Positions 63,374-64,000 of a stretch of 64,000 nt of DNA are shown here, piece after piece. The notes beneath the pieces were generated by a model. It was not told where the DNA came from. It made no database searches and was given only the letters and a program-made list of their open reading frames with translations. This stretch comes from Erinaceus europaeus. Lineage: Eukaryota; Chordata; Mammalia; Eulipotyphla; Erinaceidae. The position numbers were made by a program, and so were the translations under genes. Position 1 is the stretch's first letter; each line of letters starts with the position of its first letter. Location: positions 7,076,082-7,140,081 of the forward strand of contig NC_080164.1 in NCBI RefSeq assembly GCF_950295315.1. Direction: 5' to 3'.

Positions 63374-64000
63374 CATTTGACTTGTCCCCACACAGGACAC
63401 AAAGACTAGACTTTTCCAACTCTCCCTGACTCTTACGTTCTTTCTCCACCCCAATATCTTGTATTGTCCAGGAGCTCCTACTAAACTCCCTGGTCTTTTG
63501 AGCTCAGATTCCATGACTCTACAGAATGACTAGTTGAACGGCTGAGTAAGTCCACTGGCTGCAAAGATACTTTCTCCCACAGGGATGTGGTTGCCCCCAC
63601 ATGTAAAAACTTCTAGCAAAGAGTGTCTATTATTGAGCAAAGAGTGTCTATTTTTGAGTGATGATTGCCGTGAATCTCAGGTGTGTACTAGGTGGTAGGT
63701 CAATTGAAAATTACTTCTGCATTTCAGCTGACTGTTGCTCACTACAGACAGACAATGATGCATTTGATAGATTTCTTGTGAGGTTTGCATCTCAGCTAGG
63801 TTCTAAATTTTAAAGAAGTATTTACAAAAAAATTTATTCAGAATAGCATGCTCTCAAGTGAGCTTCTGATTGCAGTGCATTGTATTCCTTATTAAAAAAT
63901 TAATAAACAAAGTGTTGACTGAAAGAATATATAGCCATTGGAGTGGGCTGTGTCTGACCATTGGAGCTGATAGAAATATTCATTTGTACAGTCTGAGGAA
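63374..64000. other. Non-repetitive stretch to the window end
   Basis: About 0.6 kb. AAGAGTGTCTATTWTTGAG occurs twice in tandem near 63620-63657. No gene recognised. Confidence 0.4.

Overview
This window is nuclear DNA of a placental mammal, most probably a hedgehog (Erinaceus or a close relative). The sequence shows three markers: dozens of tRNA-derived SINEs of the kind described from Erinaceidae (head with GCGCAGCGGGTTAAG, body with a CACCTGCAGGTGGGGAGC-like segment), L1 3' ends with TATAAATAAA tails, and a reverse-transcriptase element matching the Vingi clade, which among mammals is known from hedgehogs. There is no bacterial or phage content.

One real protein-coding gene is present: KCNS3 (Kv9.3, an electrically silent modulatory potassium-channel subunit). 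Its whole reading frame lies in one exon on the plus strand (CDS 26053-27531), with a candidate splice acceptor at 25995-25996, a strong start context, a 3' UTR and an AATAAA at 28034. Upstream non-coding exons are not identifiable here. I see no other host gene, RNA gene or CRISPR.

Everything else is intergenic or intronic and built from layered mobile elements. At 1.15-8.2 kb an old Tigger1-like DNA transposon was split into at least eight pieces by later SINEs, L1 ends, a Vingi derivative and a solo LTR. At 12.3-18 kb and 28.4-30.7 kb there are deeply nested L1 3' ends, SINEs and LTRs. At 22.0-24.5 kb lie antisense L1 remnants including an ORF1 fragment. At 48.4-50.9 kb is a 2.5 kb, 5'-truncated, young Vingi copy on the minus strand, inserted in a SINE with a 7-bp duplication. 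An assembly gap of 200 N sits at 43915-44114.

Eight solo LTRs of one endogenous-retrovirus group (about 280-475 bp, TG...CA) are scattered through the window (4995, 12312, 13817, 16764, 23762, 54928, 57818, 62906). Seven have perfect 6-bp target duplications. Five carry in U3 a 34-nt segment that matches the 5' half of tRNA-Gly(GCC), ending within the anticodon. The LTRs are also mosaics of two U3 and two R-U5 types. This is the least expected signal in the window.

SINE naming used below: family A = long tRNA-type SINE (often with a CTCCAGGAGCAGTGGATTC 3' module); family B = shorter relative ending in TATCCAATAAATAAA; family C = SINE with GATAGCATAATGGTTATGCA head or related short tRNA-type elements. 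'L1 3' end' means a 5'-truncated poly(A)-tailed repeat that I infer to be L1 3' UTR. Family names come from memory, not a database search.
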